Origin: Phytopythium helicoides
Lineage: Eukaryota; Oomycota; Peronosporomycetes; Pythiales; Pythiaceae
Reading direction: 5' to 3'
Length of the DNA stretch: 64,000 nucleotides
Assembly: GCA_024867545.1 (NCBI GenBank)
Contig: JANFNE010000035.1
Coordinates: forward strand, 310,001-374,000
Shown piece after piece: positions 26,456 through 37,492 of the stretch. A model generated the notes under the pieces. That model was not told where the DNA came from. It ran no database searches and saw only the letters and a program-made list of their open reading frames with translations. Numbering within the stretch: the first letter of the stretch is position 1; each line of letters begins with the position of its first letter. The position numbers and the translations under genes were made by a program.

Positions 26456-29400
26456 TCATGCGCTGTTGTAGCCGCCGACGACGACAATCTCGGGTGACTG
26501 CTGCTGGTTCAATACGTCCACCTCTTCGCCGTCATCTTCGTCGTTAGCGCCTCCGGTTCCGTTGCCGTGGCCAATGCCTCCCTCGGCGCCACGCTTGGCT
26601 CCGTCGCTGCTTTCTCCGAGTAAACTATCTCTCTCGGCGACGTAGGGTGATACACCGCTTTGGTTCCCATGAGCGCGGGTAAACAACGCTCGCCAGCCAC
26701 CCGTGACGCTATTCCCGACGTGCTCCCGGCGGTGTACGCGATGTAACAAGACACCGACCACACCGACCTCCCAGACCATAGCGAGCAGCAGGTCGAAGAG
26801 AAACAGGAAAAATAGCGACGTGCAAAAGCTGTGCGGTAGCTCGAGCACGCCGAGCGTCGTGTCGACCCCGACGGTCTGTGTTGCAAGCTCGCTGTTGTAG
26901 CTAAAGAGCTGAACTTGCAGCACGAAGAACAGCACCACCAGGTAGGCCACAAAAAATCGGTTCGAGTACAGCGGCTTGCGGAACGCATCCTGGGCATTGA
27001 AGGCGAGCGCGACGATCCAGTACTGTAGGTGTCCAAAGAGCCATAGCACGCTGTTTTCGTACGAGTGCTGTGTCAGATCATCTGGCTCTCCAGGAACAAA
27101 CACGTAACACGGAGCTTCAATCGCCGACTCATTGCTCGCAAACTCCTTCGTCAGCTCGTACGCGTCCTTGGCAGAACAGAACCACGACTTGGCGCGCGCA
27201 GCCGAGATGGCAATGCCGAGGCACACGAAGAAAATCATGATTTGCCCCGCGAGAGACATTACAATGTTGGAAGCAAACAACGTCTTCACTGGGAGATCAC
27301 GCGTGAGAGCGGTAGAAGCCGAGGTGCGCACCATGAGCACCGAGAGTCCAAAGACGACAACCAGGTCGTCAAACAGGAACTGGCTGTTGCTCATTTGCGA
27401 GTACGAGTCCATCATGAGCGACGCGATCGTCACCTGCACGATAGAGTACAGCACCATGTACTTGAACGCGACAAACGAGGTGCTGAGCGCGCATCGACCC
27501 TCTCGCACGAGGTCCACTACGTCGGTAATCAACTTTTTCCGGCTCGTGAATGGCGCAACAATCGATGCATCCGCATCGGACAGCGCGACGCCAACATGAG
27601 CTGCCTTGAGTGCGCCACAGTCATTCGTACCATCTCCGACCATACCGACACATTTGCCTCGCTTGATCAGTACTTCCACAATCCACGACTTCTGCTGGGG
27701 TCGAATGCGCGAGAATATCTTTGTATGCATCACCACATCTTCAACAAAAGACGCAGACATCGTTTCAATCATTTGTCCAAGTGCAGCCCCGGTCAAGGCA
27801 AACTCATTGTGGTCCGCAAGAGCCATAAAGGTCTTCTCATCAACGCTCGTCCACTCGGGGGTAGTGGAAATTGCGAGTTCATCGACGTCTGCAAACGCCA
27901 CGGCATTTCCATCACCTCCTCCTTCATTATCTATGTCCACCAGCAGGACGTTCGACTCGAGGTCCATATTGATCTTGCGTGCGACATGGATAGCAGTGAA
28001 GGCGTTGTCACCAGTGATGATACGCACATCGATGCCAGCGTCTTCTAGCGTCGTGATAACAAATGGCGACTCACTCTTAATCTTGTTGAGGAATAGGATA
28101 AAGCCCACGAAATTGAGACGGCATTCCATCGCCTCTCGAGCCGGGATGTCCGCTGTTACAGGGAATGTCTTGGTTGCAAGTCCCACAACATAGAAGCCCT
28201 GGTACGAGTAAGTGCGCACTTTTTCCATGTAGTTCGGTGGTAGTGTGACAGGATTACAGACCGTGCGCAAAGCTTCCGGTGATCCCTTCGTGTAAACAAT
28301 GCGTTGTCCGCTCTCAAAGTCCTCGATCAGAACCGAAGAGCGTTGTAGCGACGCATCGAACAAATATCGCTTGACAACGCCAAAGGTTTTCCCAATCGGG
28401 GATGAAATGAGGATCGAGAATGGCGCGTTTGGAGTGTTGCGCTTGTGCACGTTATTCTCAATGGAGTAACCGGTAGCGCGGAACATGTCACGCTCGAGAG
28501 CATATCCGGTGACGTTCCCGTTGCGTTCATTAAGGCTGTGGCAAGTTGCGAGCCCAACAATTGCGCTAACTGATAGCACGTCGACTTCACTCTGGAGACC
28601 GATAAATGACGCTGTTCCGGAAGCGCACTCGTCGACACCTTGAAAGTCAAGGTGGTCGCTGGATAGCGTGCCGGTCTTGTCGAAGCAAAAGCAATCTAGG
28701 TGTCCAGCAAGGTTGACACGCTGAGAGTTGATGCAGAAGACACCCGAAGCCTCCAGACGTGTTAGTGCAAATCCAACTCCGATTGTGAGGATTAGAGGCA
28801 AAGCAGGTGGGACTGCTATGGTAACAAGGTCAAGCGACGAAACGAGCGCGTCGCCAGTGCTGATGTTGGAGTTGGATGCTTGTGCCATTCGCTTGATGAA
28901 CGCTAGTATCGCCACAACGGACAGCGCTGCCATGAACCTGTAGCTGTCCCTCTCGATTTTGAAATTGATGGGACGAGGGTACAAGATTGAGCGGAATAGA
29001 TCGCCTTTAGAAGTGGAGAATCCTGTACATAACACCACGCCGCGGCTTGAATTGTCGGGTTTGACAGTTAGAATCGTTGATCCTGCATACAACACAGTCT
29101 CCTTCGCTGTTGTCTTGAGCTGAGTGTCAATCATTCGTGATACCGCTTTGTCTTTTAGTGCTTTTGCATCGCGATTATTGCTCGATGTCGACCTACTCGG
29201 GCCAGACTGCAGCGCCTGCTTTGTTATTGGGATTGCTTCGCCAGTCAGCGTTGACTCATCCGCGGTGCATTCGCCCGCGATCATTACGATATCAGCAGGA
29301 ACTAGCCCTTCCTCCACGACAACTACATCTCCCACAACTAGCTGAGTGGCGTTAATCGACTGGATGTGCTGGTCACGAATAACCTTGACGCTAGCGTCCA

Positions 29401-30346
29401 TTTTGACGAGTTCGTGCAGCTTGTTGTCACTGGAGACCTGAGAATATACCTCCCATGCGATCGAAATGGCCGACATGATCATGATTAATACTGCATAGGT
29501 GGTGTAGTTCTCACTGAGCCAGATTAGGGCACTCGCGACTTGAAACAAATAGAATGGGTGCAGAACTTTGCGAAGAAGTACTCGTGTCCAGTGCTGCGGT
29601 GTCAGATTCAGCTCATTCGGGCCGCAAATTTCGAGCAGCTCACTCGCTTTCGCCCCTGTATAACCTGCAGCAACGGCCCCGGCGGTCTCGGCCACTTTGC
29701 TTCGCTTTTCAACTTCGTCCGCTCGCTCTTGCATCTCCGTCTCGAGGCGAAAGAAACCGCGCGTCTTGGGGTCGAAGAAGTGTCTGCTCTTCCGGAATTC
29801 GAACCACCTGAGAGTCGTGCGGTCGGATGGAATCACAAGCGTCTCAAGTTTGCATTCCTCCCACACAAACCGCTGCTTGCGAGGCGCAACCCCGTCATCA
29901 ATGTCAATAGTAGTCGTTGCCGCAATGTTCCCGTTTGGCTTGACCTGGTTCTTGGCTTTTCCTCCCCCACTAGAGTCATCCATCGGCAGCCCCATCTTGA
30001 CCAGCACATAGTCCGCGTCCTCAATCGCCGCCACCTGTGTCTTGGTGAGCCGCGTGTGCCACTGAGGCATCCAGGACGCGACAATGGGCAGCACGCCGCC
30101 AGTCAGCGCGCCGCCGGCCAGGAACAGCGCGCGCTGCGTCGGGTTGGCCTTGAAGAAGTACGCGGCCGCAAACTCGGGCTTGCACGTCACCAGCGCCGGC
30201 GGCAGCGGCCCTCCGCGCCCCGAGAGCTCCATGTCCTCCGCGTCAACGTTCGTAGTCGCCACGCCGTCCTCCGCGCTCGCTCGAGAGTCGGAAAGGCGCG
30301 AATGTGGAGCCTGGAGAAGCGCCGAGGCCTCCCGCGATACACTCAT
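26456..30346 (-). CDS. P5B-type P-type ATPase (ATP13A2-like transporter)
   Basis: 1296 aa in one exon. P-type ATPase motifs appear in order: TGEAIPI in the actuator domain (about residue 365), PPALP in membrane helix 4 (about 512), the phosphorylation site DKTGTLSSD (about 556) and GDGTNDCGALKAAHVG in the hinge (about 902). PPALP, rather than PPELP, is the P5B signature. An N-terminal membrane-associated hydrophobic stretch (ALFLAGGALTGGVLPIVASW) and six C-terminal helices complete the fold. The tail is acidic and disordered. P5B pumps sit in lysosome/vacuole-type membranes and export polyamines from the lumen in animals. The substrate here is inferred by family. Its start faces the CCDC61 gene across about 270 bp, so the two probably share a divergent promoter. 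Confidence 0.92.
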   Translation of the reverse strand: MSVSREASALLQAPHSRLSDSRASAEDGVATTNVDAEDMELSGRGGPLPPALVTCKPEFAAAYFFKANPTQRALFLAGGALTGGVLPIVASWMPQWHTRLTKTQVAAIEDADYVLVKMGLPMDDSSGGGKAKNQVKPNGNIAATTTIDIDDGVAPRKQRFVWEECKLETLVIPSDRTTLRWFEFRKSRHFFDPKTRGFFRLETEMQERADEVEKRSKVAETAGAVAAGYTGAKASELLEICGPNELNLTPQHWTRVLLRKVLHPFYLFQVASALIWLSENYTTYAVLIMIMSAISIAWEVYSQVSSDNKLHELVKMDASVKVIRDQHIQSINATQLVVGDVVVVEEGLVPADIVMIAGECTADESTLTGEAIPITKQALQSGPSRSTSSNNRDAKALKDKAVSRMIDTQLKTTAKETVLYAGSTILTVKPDNSSRGVVLCTGFSTSKGDLFRSILYPRPINFKIERDSYRFMAALSVVAILAFIKRMAQASNSNISTGDALVSSLDLVTIAVPPALPLILTIGVGFALTRLEASGVFCINSQRVNLAGHLDCFCFDKTGTLSSDHLDFQGVDECASGTASFIGLQSEVDVLSVSAIVGLATCHSLNERNGNVTGYALERDMFRATGYSIENNVHKRNTPNAPFSILISSPIGKTFGVVKRYLFDASLQRSSVLIEDFESGQRIVYTKGSPEALRTVCNPVTLPPNYMEKVRTYSYQGFYVVGLATKTFPVTADIPAREAMECRLNFVGFILFLNKIKSESPFVITTLEDAGIDVRIITGDNAFTAIHVARKINMDLESNVLLVDIDNEGGGDGNAVAFADVDELAISTTPEWTSVDEKTFMALADHNEFALTGAALGQMIETMSASFVEDVVMHTKIFSRIRPQQKSWIVEVLIKRGKCVGMVGDGTNDCGALKAAHVGVALSDADASIVAPFTSRKKLITDVVDLVREGRCALSTSFVAFKYMVLYSIVQVTIASLMMDSYSQMSNSQFLFDDLVVVFGLSVLMVRTSASTALTRDLPVKTLFASNIVMSLAGQIMIFFVCLGIAISAARAKSWFCSAKDAYELTKEFASNESAIEAPCYVFVPGEPDDLTQHSYENSVLWLFGHLQYWIVALAFNAQDAFRKPLYSNRFFVAYLVVLFFVLQVQLFSYNSELATQTVGVDTTLGVLELPHSFCTSLFFLFLFDLLLAMVWEVGVVGVLLHRVHRREHVGNSVTGGWRALFTRAHGNQSGVSPYVAERDSLLGESSDGAKRGAEGGIGHGNGTGGANDEDDGEEVDVLNQQQSPEIVVVGGYNSA

Positions 30347-30614
30347 GCAGCTCCCTCGATATAGAGCGAGAAACGGACGCCCTCACGCGCGCTATTTCCA
30401 GCCAGGAGGCGCCTGGAGCCGGCGGGAAGGTGGCGATATGGAGCGCCATTATGTACCCAGCGAGAAAGTGCGAAAGGTTGTCTTCAACCTTGCACCCTCA
30501 CCATTGGTTAAAACTCTGCACTTTAGTCCAAGATAATTGGCTATAAATATGTGGACGCGCGTCAGTGCATTACGCCCGATCTTGGATCACCACGACGATG
30601 CATTACGCCTGTCC
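30347..30614. promoter_or_regulatory. divergent promoter region, P5B ATPase / CCDC61
   Basis: About 270 bp between two head-to-head start codons. CTATAAATAT at about 30541-30550, 65 nt before the CCDC61 ATG, is TATA-like, which is uncommon in oomycete promoters. No clear Inr/FPR match was found on either strand. Confidence 0.35.
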
Positions 30615-33061
30615 ATGGCGAACGGTCACTTGCCGAGCACCATGGAGGACCGCGAGACGGCGGCGACGCTCGCGTTCCACGGCGTGGCGTACGTCGTGAC
30701 GGTGGCGGTGCAGCGCCAGGAGCTGCAGCTGCAGGTCGAGGTCGATGACGCGCTGGCGTCGGCGGGGGCTGCGGCGGCTTCGAGCGCGAGCGGCGGAGGC
30801 GACGGCGCGTGTTGGACGGCGCGCTTCACGGCTGCGTGTGCGATGCGTTGGCTGGCGATGGAGCTGCGTGCGGAGATTTTTTGAGCTGATGAGCGGTGGG
30901 GCTGCAGATATTGAGGAGCTGACGCGCAAGACGGGCAACTTCAAGCGCTTCGCCGTGTTTGTGGACATGCTGCTGTCGGCGCTGGCGCAGCGCAGCGATG
31001 CAGTCTTCATTGACCTGCTGACGGCTGCAGACTTGGTGCGCAGCAGGAAGAGGATGCAGAATGTGATGTGGAATTCACAGTGCTGGTGACGCAGGAGCTG
31101 TACAGAAAGCGCAAGATGGGAAAAGCAGGCGACGCGCTGGGCGGGCTGGCAGCGGGAGGCAGTCCGAGCGACAAGCGCTACCTCATCCTCACGTACGCGG
31201 TAGAGTTCGACCGCGTGCACTATCCACTGCCGCTAGCGCCAGTGCAGTCACCGACGCCAGAAATTCTGCAGCGCACTATTCGACGCTTGCGCCAGGTTCG
31301 TTTGCAAGCGGCAACTTCTGGGAAATCAATCGTTAAGAACTCACTGCCAGCGTTGTTTTGAAGTCGCTAGCTGCGAAAAATGTAGAGCCTCAAGACGCAC
31401 ACCAACTTGCAGGCGAGAATGCATCATTGCGCGAGGAGAATCGCTGCCTCAAAAACACGCTGAAGCAGTATTGTGGTGGAGTTGATGGCGAAAACATCGA
31501 TCCTGTCGACAACAGCGGCTTTTATGGAGATGCATCCTCCCTTGATCTACAGCGTGAACTAGAGGTGCGGGTGAATTGAAGGCGATTGCGGTAGCCGACA
31601 GGGCTTTCTCACCCACAATGCTAATCGCTGTAGGCGTCGATACGCGAGAACAAGGAGCTGCTTGGTATCTACCAACAGTATCGCGAAGAAGCGACCCAAG
31701 AGATTGCGAGGCTAAAGGCAGAGCTCAGGTTTTGGAGATCAATTAAAATGGAGCTCCTCTGAATCGGCGGGTCTAACTTGTTGATCCTGAACTACAGGCA
31801 ACTTCGGATGGCGAGTGACGATAATCTTTCTGAACGCGAGAGTGTGAATAGTCTGAAGCAAGCGCTTGAAAAAGAGCGTCTTGATGCACGACGGAAATTG
31901 GTACACTCGTTTACTCTCAATCCATTTGCAAAGCATATCAAGCTCACACAAAATTGTCTACTTTGCCAGAAAGAGAGTGGAGATGCCATTGAGGAGACGC
32001 TCGAGCAAATGGTTGAGATGAAGTCACAGCTCGAAGAGACTCAGCTCAAGAATCGGGAGTTGATGCGGCAGCTTGCAATTATGAGAGCAAAAGCTGCAAA
32101 TCAAGACCCAGTTGGTCCAGCTGCCAGACCATCAGCCACAATGAATGGCCGCAATACTGGAGCCCCAAACAGAAGAACTCTGAATCGACAGCAGTGGGCT
32201 CGTCGTCAGTCGCCATCCTCTGCTAGAGACCGCAGTATGCTGTCAAGTGAGCGCCTTCAACGACCAGGGCGAGTATCTTCACTCGGTTACCGGTCGTCAG
32301 ATGACGAACGAGAGTCGACGCATTCATCAGTTGGAAGTCGGCAGTCCTACCCGTCATCACGCCCACAGCGCGCATTCCGGCGATTCGACCCCACTGCTTA
32401 TCAATTAGAGAAAGAACGCAAGTTGCAGCAGCAGCAATTGCGATCTCGGTCACGATCGCCTGTTACCTTCAACGGGCGGGGAGGTAGTGCGAAAGGATAC
32501 GCGTCAGATAGCTCGACTGGCGGTGGGTACTCGTCAGCAGACTCGCGTGGATCGAATGGATCTTATCGATCAACGCAGTCACGGGGGCGTACAACTGTGC
32601 GACGGCAGCGAGAAATTGATGCGCGCCTGGCATCTCCGAAAAAAATTGCTGGACAGGATTCGGAGCTGCCACCTCGTTTTCGATCGCCAATGAATCGACC
32701 AGTAGCAGCCGTACCACCTCGTTCATCTAGTCGTGGAAGGACTCCATCACCAGCAAGAAATGCACCTGGGCCTCGAGGAAGTCCTCGTCAGCCCACAACA
32801 GGTCGACCTACTGCCGCGAGAAAGAATGTCATTGGAACTAGCGGTCCAACAAATCAGCAGATAAGGAGAAAGCAGCAGCCTCAAAAGCAAGAGCAGCGAC
32901 AAAATGCGCTGCTGATGGACACTTCAATGGATTCGTTCAGCGACATCGATGATCGTTTGACGGCCCTTCAGCAATTCCTGAAAGAAGCCAAGCAAGGTAC
33001 CGGTGGCGCAGTTTCCAGAGTATCCGGCATGACACCCTCTCCACAATCAAAACTGCAGTGA
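30615..33061 (+). CDS. CCDC61: CCDC61/VFL3 basal-body protein, seven exons
   Basis: Exons were read as 30615-30837, 30908-31035, 31095-31295, 31364-31564, 31634-31728, 31798-31900 and 31970-33061. Introns are 59-70 bp, all GT-AG and phase-consistent, giving about 680 aa. The N-terminal XRCC4-like head is recognisable from FTAAYIEELTRKTGNFKRF, SDAVFIDLLTAADLE and KRYLILTYAVEFDRVHYPLP, which are CCDC61 hallmark blocks. A coiled coil follows (ENASLREENRCLKNTL; SGDAIEETLEQMVEMK and onward). The C-terminal half is basic, Ser/Arg-rich and disordered. CCDC61/VFL3 assembles on basal bodies and orients flagella and their microtubule rootlets, fitting a zoospore-forming organism. Start alternatives are 30615 and 30642; I took the first ATG with no stop between. 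It is convergent with the MYB gene, 147 bp away. Confidence 0.85.
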
Positions 33062-33208
33062 TAAGCGGTAAGATAGGCGATTGTCATTTTGCCTTTGGAC
33101 GGTTTGTTGCTATTGTTTGTGGCTTAGATACTATTAGTGGGGTATGTACGCGGGTGCTCAAAAAGTTTCCCGGCTGGCGCAAGTACTGCGTGGAGGCAAT
33201 AGCTTCCG

Positions 33209-34480
33209 TCACATCCAGTCGCAGAAACCACCGTACGTTTCCATTCGTGGGGAATTCGAGGCTGCCACGCCAGGATACAGTTCATCGAATGCGTGAAGCA
33301 GCTCGCGGCCATCGAGTACGGGAGGAAACGTGCGCTGCGGCTGGTTTTCGTCGACCGAATGCATTGGCTCGGACTTCAGCACTCGGTCGGCGAGCTTGGG
33401 CTCCTCGGTGGCGCCACCGAGCAGCTCGCCATCATCACACCCACCAGATGGCTCTTCCTGAAGAAGCTGGTCCAGCTTGAAGCTCGTGACGAGGTTATCT
33501 GTTGAAGGCGAAAACAGTGGCGCATGCGTTGCCGGGGAGGATAAAGAAGATGTGGCTGACATGGAGCGCGCTGGCTGGCAAGAGGCTGCCGGCGAGCGCA
33601 GTAGAGACGTGGACATGGAAGATGGGAACGCGACTGGATGCAAGATCTCAGCTTGTGGTGGAGGCGGCATGCTCCAACTGTCGATTCCTGCAGGTATTTG
33701 AAGCGACGACAGATCCGAGCCGGTACTGACGATGCTAAGGCTGGGGTCTCGCGCGACTGACGAAGAAGGGGAAGAGCAAGTTGATGCTGGGGAGTCTGCA
33801 GCGGCTGCAGCGAGCTTCTGTGCTGCACGCGACTGCTTTTGCAGGTACTTTTGGGCATGGGTGCGAATCTGGACAAGCGTGCGGGTCACGACGAGCGTTG
33901 AGATCTTCTTCCACGACCGGCCATAGAGCTTAAGCCCTTCAAGGAAGAGCTCGTGCTCCTTTTTAGTCCATCGTCCAACGTGTGTCGTCGGCGCCGGTGG
34001 CGGAGTTGTGGATGATGCTTGAGGGTAAAGGACCGCCTCGGAGCTGGATGTTGAAGGCTGCTCCAGATTTTGGTGGGGAGAACTGGCGGTATACGAATCA
34101 GCTTTGCGCCTATGGCTCCGCTGCTGTCTGGACGCTACCACTGGGGCACGGTGATAAAGCTGTGGCTGCTGTTGTTGCTGCTGCTGCTGGAAGTAAAAGT
34201 GACGGAGCTGCTCGTGGTCGGTAAAGGGGAGCACTACCCTATGCTGTAGCTGTGCGTGGTCATGCTTAACCATTTGGATAGGCGCCTCCGAGTGCTCCAT
34301 TGACTTCCACAAACTAGTGTGCTGCTGGTGATGGTGATCAAAGACCAGAGGAGCAGCAGCAGCATCCGGCAGCCCATAGTCGAGCGCATGTACGAGTCCA
34401 TCAAGCCCGTTGCTTCCATCCATCGAGAAGAATTGGTCCCAGTGGTCCTCCACGTGCTGTGCTGCTCGAAACGCGGACAT
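33209..34480 (-). CDS. SHAQKYF-class single-repeat MYB transcription factor
   Basis: 423 aa, one exon. The MYB repeat is at about residues 167-214 (GRWTKKEHELFLEGLKLYG, then WKKISTLVVTRT and THAQKYLQKQ), with the THAQKYL variant of the SHAQKYF signature in the recognition helix. N-terminal to it are a His/Gln-rich region and a polyglutamine tract (about 98-105). C-terminal to it is a Ser/Pro/Leu-rich region typical of activation domains. Such R1-MYB proteins are expanded in oomycetes and bind I-box/evening-element-like DNA in plants; targets here are unknown. The Gln and Ser/Pro tracts are low complexity. There are no signs of damage. Confidence 0.85.
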   Translation of the reverse strand: MSAFRAAQHVEDHWDQFFSMDGSNGLDGLVHALDYGLPDAAAAPLVFDHHHQQHTSLWKSMEHSEAPIQMVKHDHAQLQHRVVLPFTDHEQLRHFYFQQQQQQQQPQLYHRAPVVASRQQRSHRRKADSYTASSPHQNLEQPSTSSSEAVLYPQASSTTPPPAPTTHVGRWTKKEHELFLEGLKLYGRSWKKISTLVVTRTLVQIRTHAQKYLQKQSRAAQKLAAAAADSPASTCSSPSSSVARDPSLSIVSTGSDLSSLQIPAGIDSWSMPPPPQAEILHPVAFPSSMSTSLLRSPAASCQPARSMSATSSLSSPATHAPLFSPSTDNLVTSFKLDQLLQEEPSGGCDDGELLGGATEEPKLADRVLKSEPMHSVDENQPQRTFPPVLDGRELLHAFDELYPGVAASNSPRMETYGGFCDWM

Positions 34481-36754
34481 ATTGGGCAGGGAGCTGGTGG
34501 AAGGCTAGCGGGTGCAATTCGCGCGCGCAAACCCACAGTGAGCATCGCCATGAGCTCCAAGCTCACCACGACAGCTTCGTGCGACCGCGAGACGCTAATC
34601 TTGGCACGCCCAGGATAGTCGGCCATCACACGAGCTAATTCAGCCGAAACTCGCTGCGGAAATAGCAGGCGGCAAAAATAACGAGCGAATCCCCCGCCAC
34701 GATGCGAGGAACGCGACGCCGAACTCTCGCAGCCCGCGTACTGTCATCGACGGCGAACGTTCGACCATTTTGACAGACGTGGTGGACGCTGTGGACAGGC
34801 AGGTGATCGACGTGACGGCCGAGCGGCGACATGCATGCCTTGCACCGCTTTGCAGCTCCATGCCATTGCGCTGCAGATCAACTCGAGCCGCCCGTCCACA
34901 CGCACGCACGCATGATGGTGGCGTGTGGTCCGCGACATCCTGTGTAGCTGTTCTCCATGTACAGCGTGCACACTAACGTAAATCTCACAGATCGATACAG
35001 AGGAGCCCGTGCGCGTAGGAGCTGAAGTGCATAGCCGCTGGTGCTGACACGTCGTGTTAGCTAATGTCGCGTGGACGCGGGGCAGCATCACTGATGGGCA
35101 TACAGCAAGTCATTTTGTGCACTTGATGCACTCGGTGCACGCCAAAGAAAGCGGTGAGCGAGACGAGGCCGGCGATAGGCGACTTGGGCGAGACGACGAC
35201 TTGCTGGAGACCGATCAGCAGGTGGCAACGAGTCAGCGACGCGGGCTCGGTCTCATATTCATGGCCGTCGCTCCTCTAGGAGCGGCGTAGAGGGTCAGGC
35301 CGTGGACAGCCACGCCCGTGCGCGAACATACACGGGCGCGGTTCAAGAAAGATCAGCTTCAAGGCGCAATCGATCGCAACGTAGTGTGGCAGTGTGAACC
35401 CGGCGGTCAAGATGCCGTGGGATGCATTGCAAGTGAGTGTGCCGGCGGCGCGAAGGAAGAAAGCGTCGGCGGGATGTGTCGGAGTGGCGACATCACCACG
35501 CGCTCTGGGATATGATACAGTAGTCGCATTTCAAGAGCTCATGATGACATTGCTGTCCAAGGCAGAGATGTTTATCTTCACTTCAAACACGTAATTGCCT
35601 CCGAGCGCAAAATTTGTGCATACCACGGTGGCCGCCGTCGGGGTGCTCGCAGCCACGAACAATGATCAGGACGGTGCACTCGGTCTGAACGACGACATGT
35701 TGATTTGAGTATAGAAGCCTCTGGCACCGGTGCATTTTGTTGACTAGAGTAGCTCCGGCGTCGATCGCACGGTCGCCGTATCGGCCCCCGGCTGGTTTCG
35801 AGGAAGGAGACATTGGAAAACGTGACCAGATGTGGACGCCTTGGAGCTCCACGGTGCTCGTCGTGGCCCGCCAGTCGAGCTCCAGCCTGTGGCTGCGATC
35901 CTCCGGGCTCTGGTATCATACCCGCTGCCCCGGCACCTCCCGCGTGTTTCTAGCTGTAACGGCACCTGGGCTGAGCAGCACAATTGGTCGTGGGTGGTGC
36001 ATGTGGGATTTGGCTCGAAGTGTTGGTGTCGTCCAGCTGCTTGTGGCCTTAGCTGGGCGTGGCGTGCGCGGGCGTAGTAATCCCGACTACGAGCGGAGAT
36101 TGGGCTCTGGTCGTCAACTCGGAGCGGCTGGCACCCGCATGGAGACCTTCTCGTGGGTTCTTGGGAGGCTGCAGCATGTCGCGGCTGTATGGCAGATACA
36201 TCGGGTGTTATCGATAGCCACATCCTGGCGTCGCATTCGCGGGCTCTACGGTGGTCGCAAGGCGACGCCAAGAGAGATCGCCTCGGGTTGGAAGGGTCGG
36301 ACCGCTGCTCCTTTACATTGCCGGCATGTATGAGCCTTACGGCCTCTACCGGATCCTCGCCTCACAGTGCAGGCATCCACGCAACTCAGAGAGCTGCCAC
36401 AACCATGCACCTGTGCGATTTGGCTGCAGTCACAGTCGGCGTGGCATCGTACAGTGGCATCGCGCATTGTCGGCGCTGCGATAAGCAAGCCGAGCCCCCG
36501 GGCTCGGGCGTAGAGCTCGGGCGCCGCGGCAGCAGCTGGCGATGGAAAGCGTGGCTCACAAGGCGCGGGACGGCCGACTATCCGTCGGTGCCTCTGCCTC
36601 GCGACGTTGAACCTGTCGTCCATAGTGGGCTCGAGTCTCGCGCAACCCGCCAGGAGAAGACAGTCGCCCTCCGCTTCAGCTATTGAGCATCTGCGCGCAA
36701 GAAGAGCCCGCTGGGTCGGTGGGGTGGGGAGGGGATGGAGCTGCTGACGGAGCA
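34481..36754. other. 2.3-kb gap with scattered coding-like fragments, no gene assigned
   Basis: No frame here has a recognisable domain or plausible full-length gene. Short stretches look protein-like. One is on the plus strand near 34740-34830 (TVIDGERSTILTDVVDAVD). Another is on the minus strand near 35105-35225 (LIGLQQVVVSPKSPIAGLVS). These may be small exons, a decayed gene, or chance. The first few hundred bases should contain the MYB promoter (minus) and the last part the promoter of the zinc-finger gene. Confidence 0.35.
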
Positions 36755-36770
36755 GCTCATTCCGCAATTC
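36755..36770 (+). promoter_or_regulatory. oomycete Inr/FPR core promoter of the WRKY19-like gene
   Basis: GCTCATTCCGCAATTC matches the oomycete initiator plus flanking promoter region (GCTCATTYYNCAATTT) at 15 of 16 positions. It lies about 50 nt before the chosen ATG at 36821, the spacing expected for a transcription start. It also supports rejecting the upstream open extension to 36683 as coding. Confidence 0.7.
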
Positions 36771-36820
36771 CCCCACTGACCCACAGCCGCGTCAGTATCA
36801 CCTCCCTCTTCACGACCAAC

Positions 36821-37492
36821 ATGCCCGGCCTGAAGCCCAAGACGAGCGCTCGGCGCAACGCCAACCGCGCTCGCTGCCAGTTCAGCGGATGCGACAAGTT
36901 CGCGCAGACCCGCGGTCTCTGCAAGGCTCACGGCGGCGGCTCTCGCTGCCGCGACCCGGACTGCAACAAGCTCGCCCAGAGCCGCGGACTCTGCATCGCC
37001 CACGGCGGTGGCCGCCGCTGCCAGTTCGACGGCTGCGCCAAGCTCGCACAGAGCAAGGGCTACTGCATCTCGCACGGCGGAGGCCGCCGCTGCACGCACC
37101 ACGGCTGCGAGAAGTTCTCGCAGGTCAAGGGCCGCTGCAAGTCGCACTCCAAGCTGCTGGCGCTCTCGCCGCCCAGCTCGCCGCTGTCCGTGTCGGGACT
37201 GTCGCCGTCGACGTCCTCGCCCTCGAGCGCCAAGCTCAGCATCGGCTTCCTGGTCAACCCGACGACCGCCTCGGCCCCGCTGCCGACCGTCCAGGCACTC
37301 GACCACTCGGCGGACGCTCGTCGCCAGGAGCTCTGGCGCCCACAGCCGCCCGCACTGACGCTGCCCAGCCGCTTCCCGGCCGCGCAGCCCTTTGAGCACG
37401 GCCGCTCGCTGCTCTCGTTCCTGCACCCGACTGAGCACCACGCCATGCAGACGCGGCCTGTGGTGCTGCCGCCACTCGCACTCTTCCATTAA
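36821..37492 (+). CDS. WRKY19-like Cys/His-repeat zinc-finger protein
   Basis: 223 aa from the ATG at 36821 (MPGLKPKTSARRNANRARC). The N-terminal half contains four tandem units of about 24 residues with the pattern C-x4-C-x9-C-x3-H (RCQFSGCDKFAQTRGLCKAH and three more, each ending HGGG.RC; the last ends CKSH). This repeat occurs C-terminally in plant WRKY19-type proteins and is widespread in oomycetes; it is a presumed zinc-binding nucleic-acid or protein interaction module. The C-terminal half is Ser/Pro/Ala/Leu-rich and disordered. An Inr/FPR element 50 nt upstream fixes the start. Molecular function is unproven. Confidence 0.82.
   Translation: MPGLKPKTSARRNANRARCQFSGCDKFAQTRGLCKAHGGGSRCRDPDCNKLAQSRGLCIAHGGGRRCQFDGCAKLAQSKGYCISHGGGRRCTHHGCEKFSQVKGRCKSHSKLLALSPPSSPLSVSGLSPSTSSPSSAKLSIGFLVNPTTASAPLPTVQALDHSADARRQELWRPQPPALTLPSRFPAAQPFEHGRSLLSFLHPTEHHAMQTRPVVLPPLALFH

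Noticed and set aside
35737..36333. Overlapping plus and minus frames of about 200 and 175 codons
   Set aside because: Neither has a domain, start context or natural composition; I could not prefer one strand.
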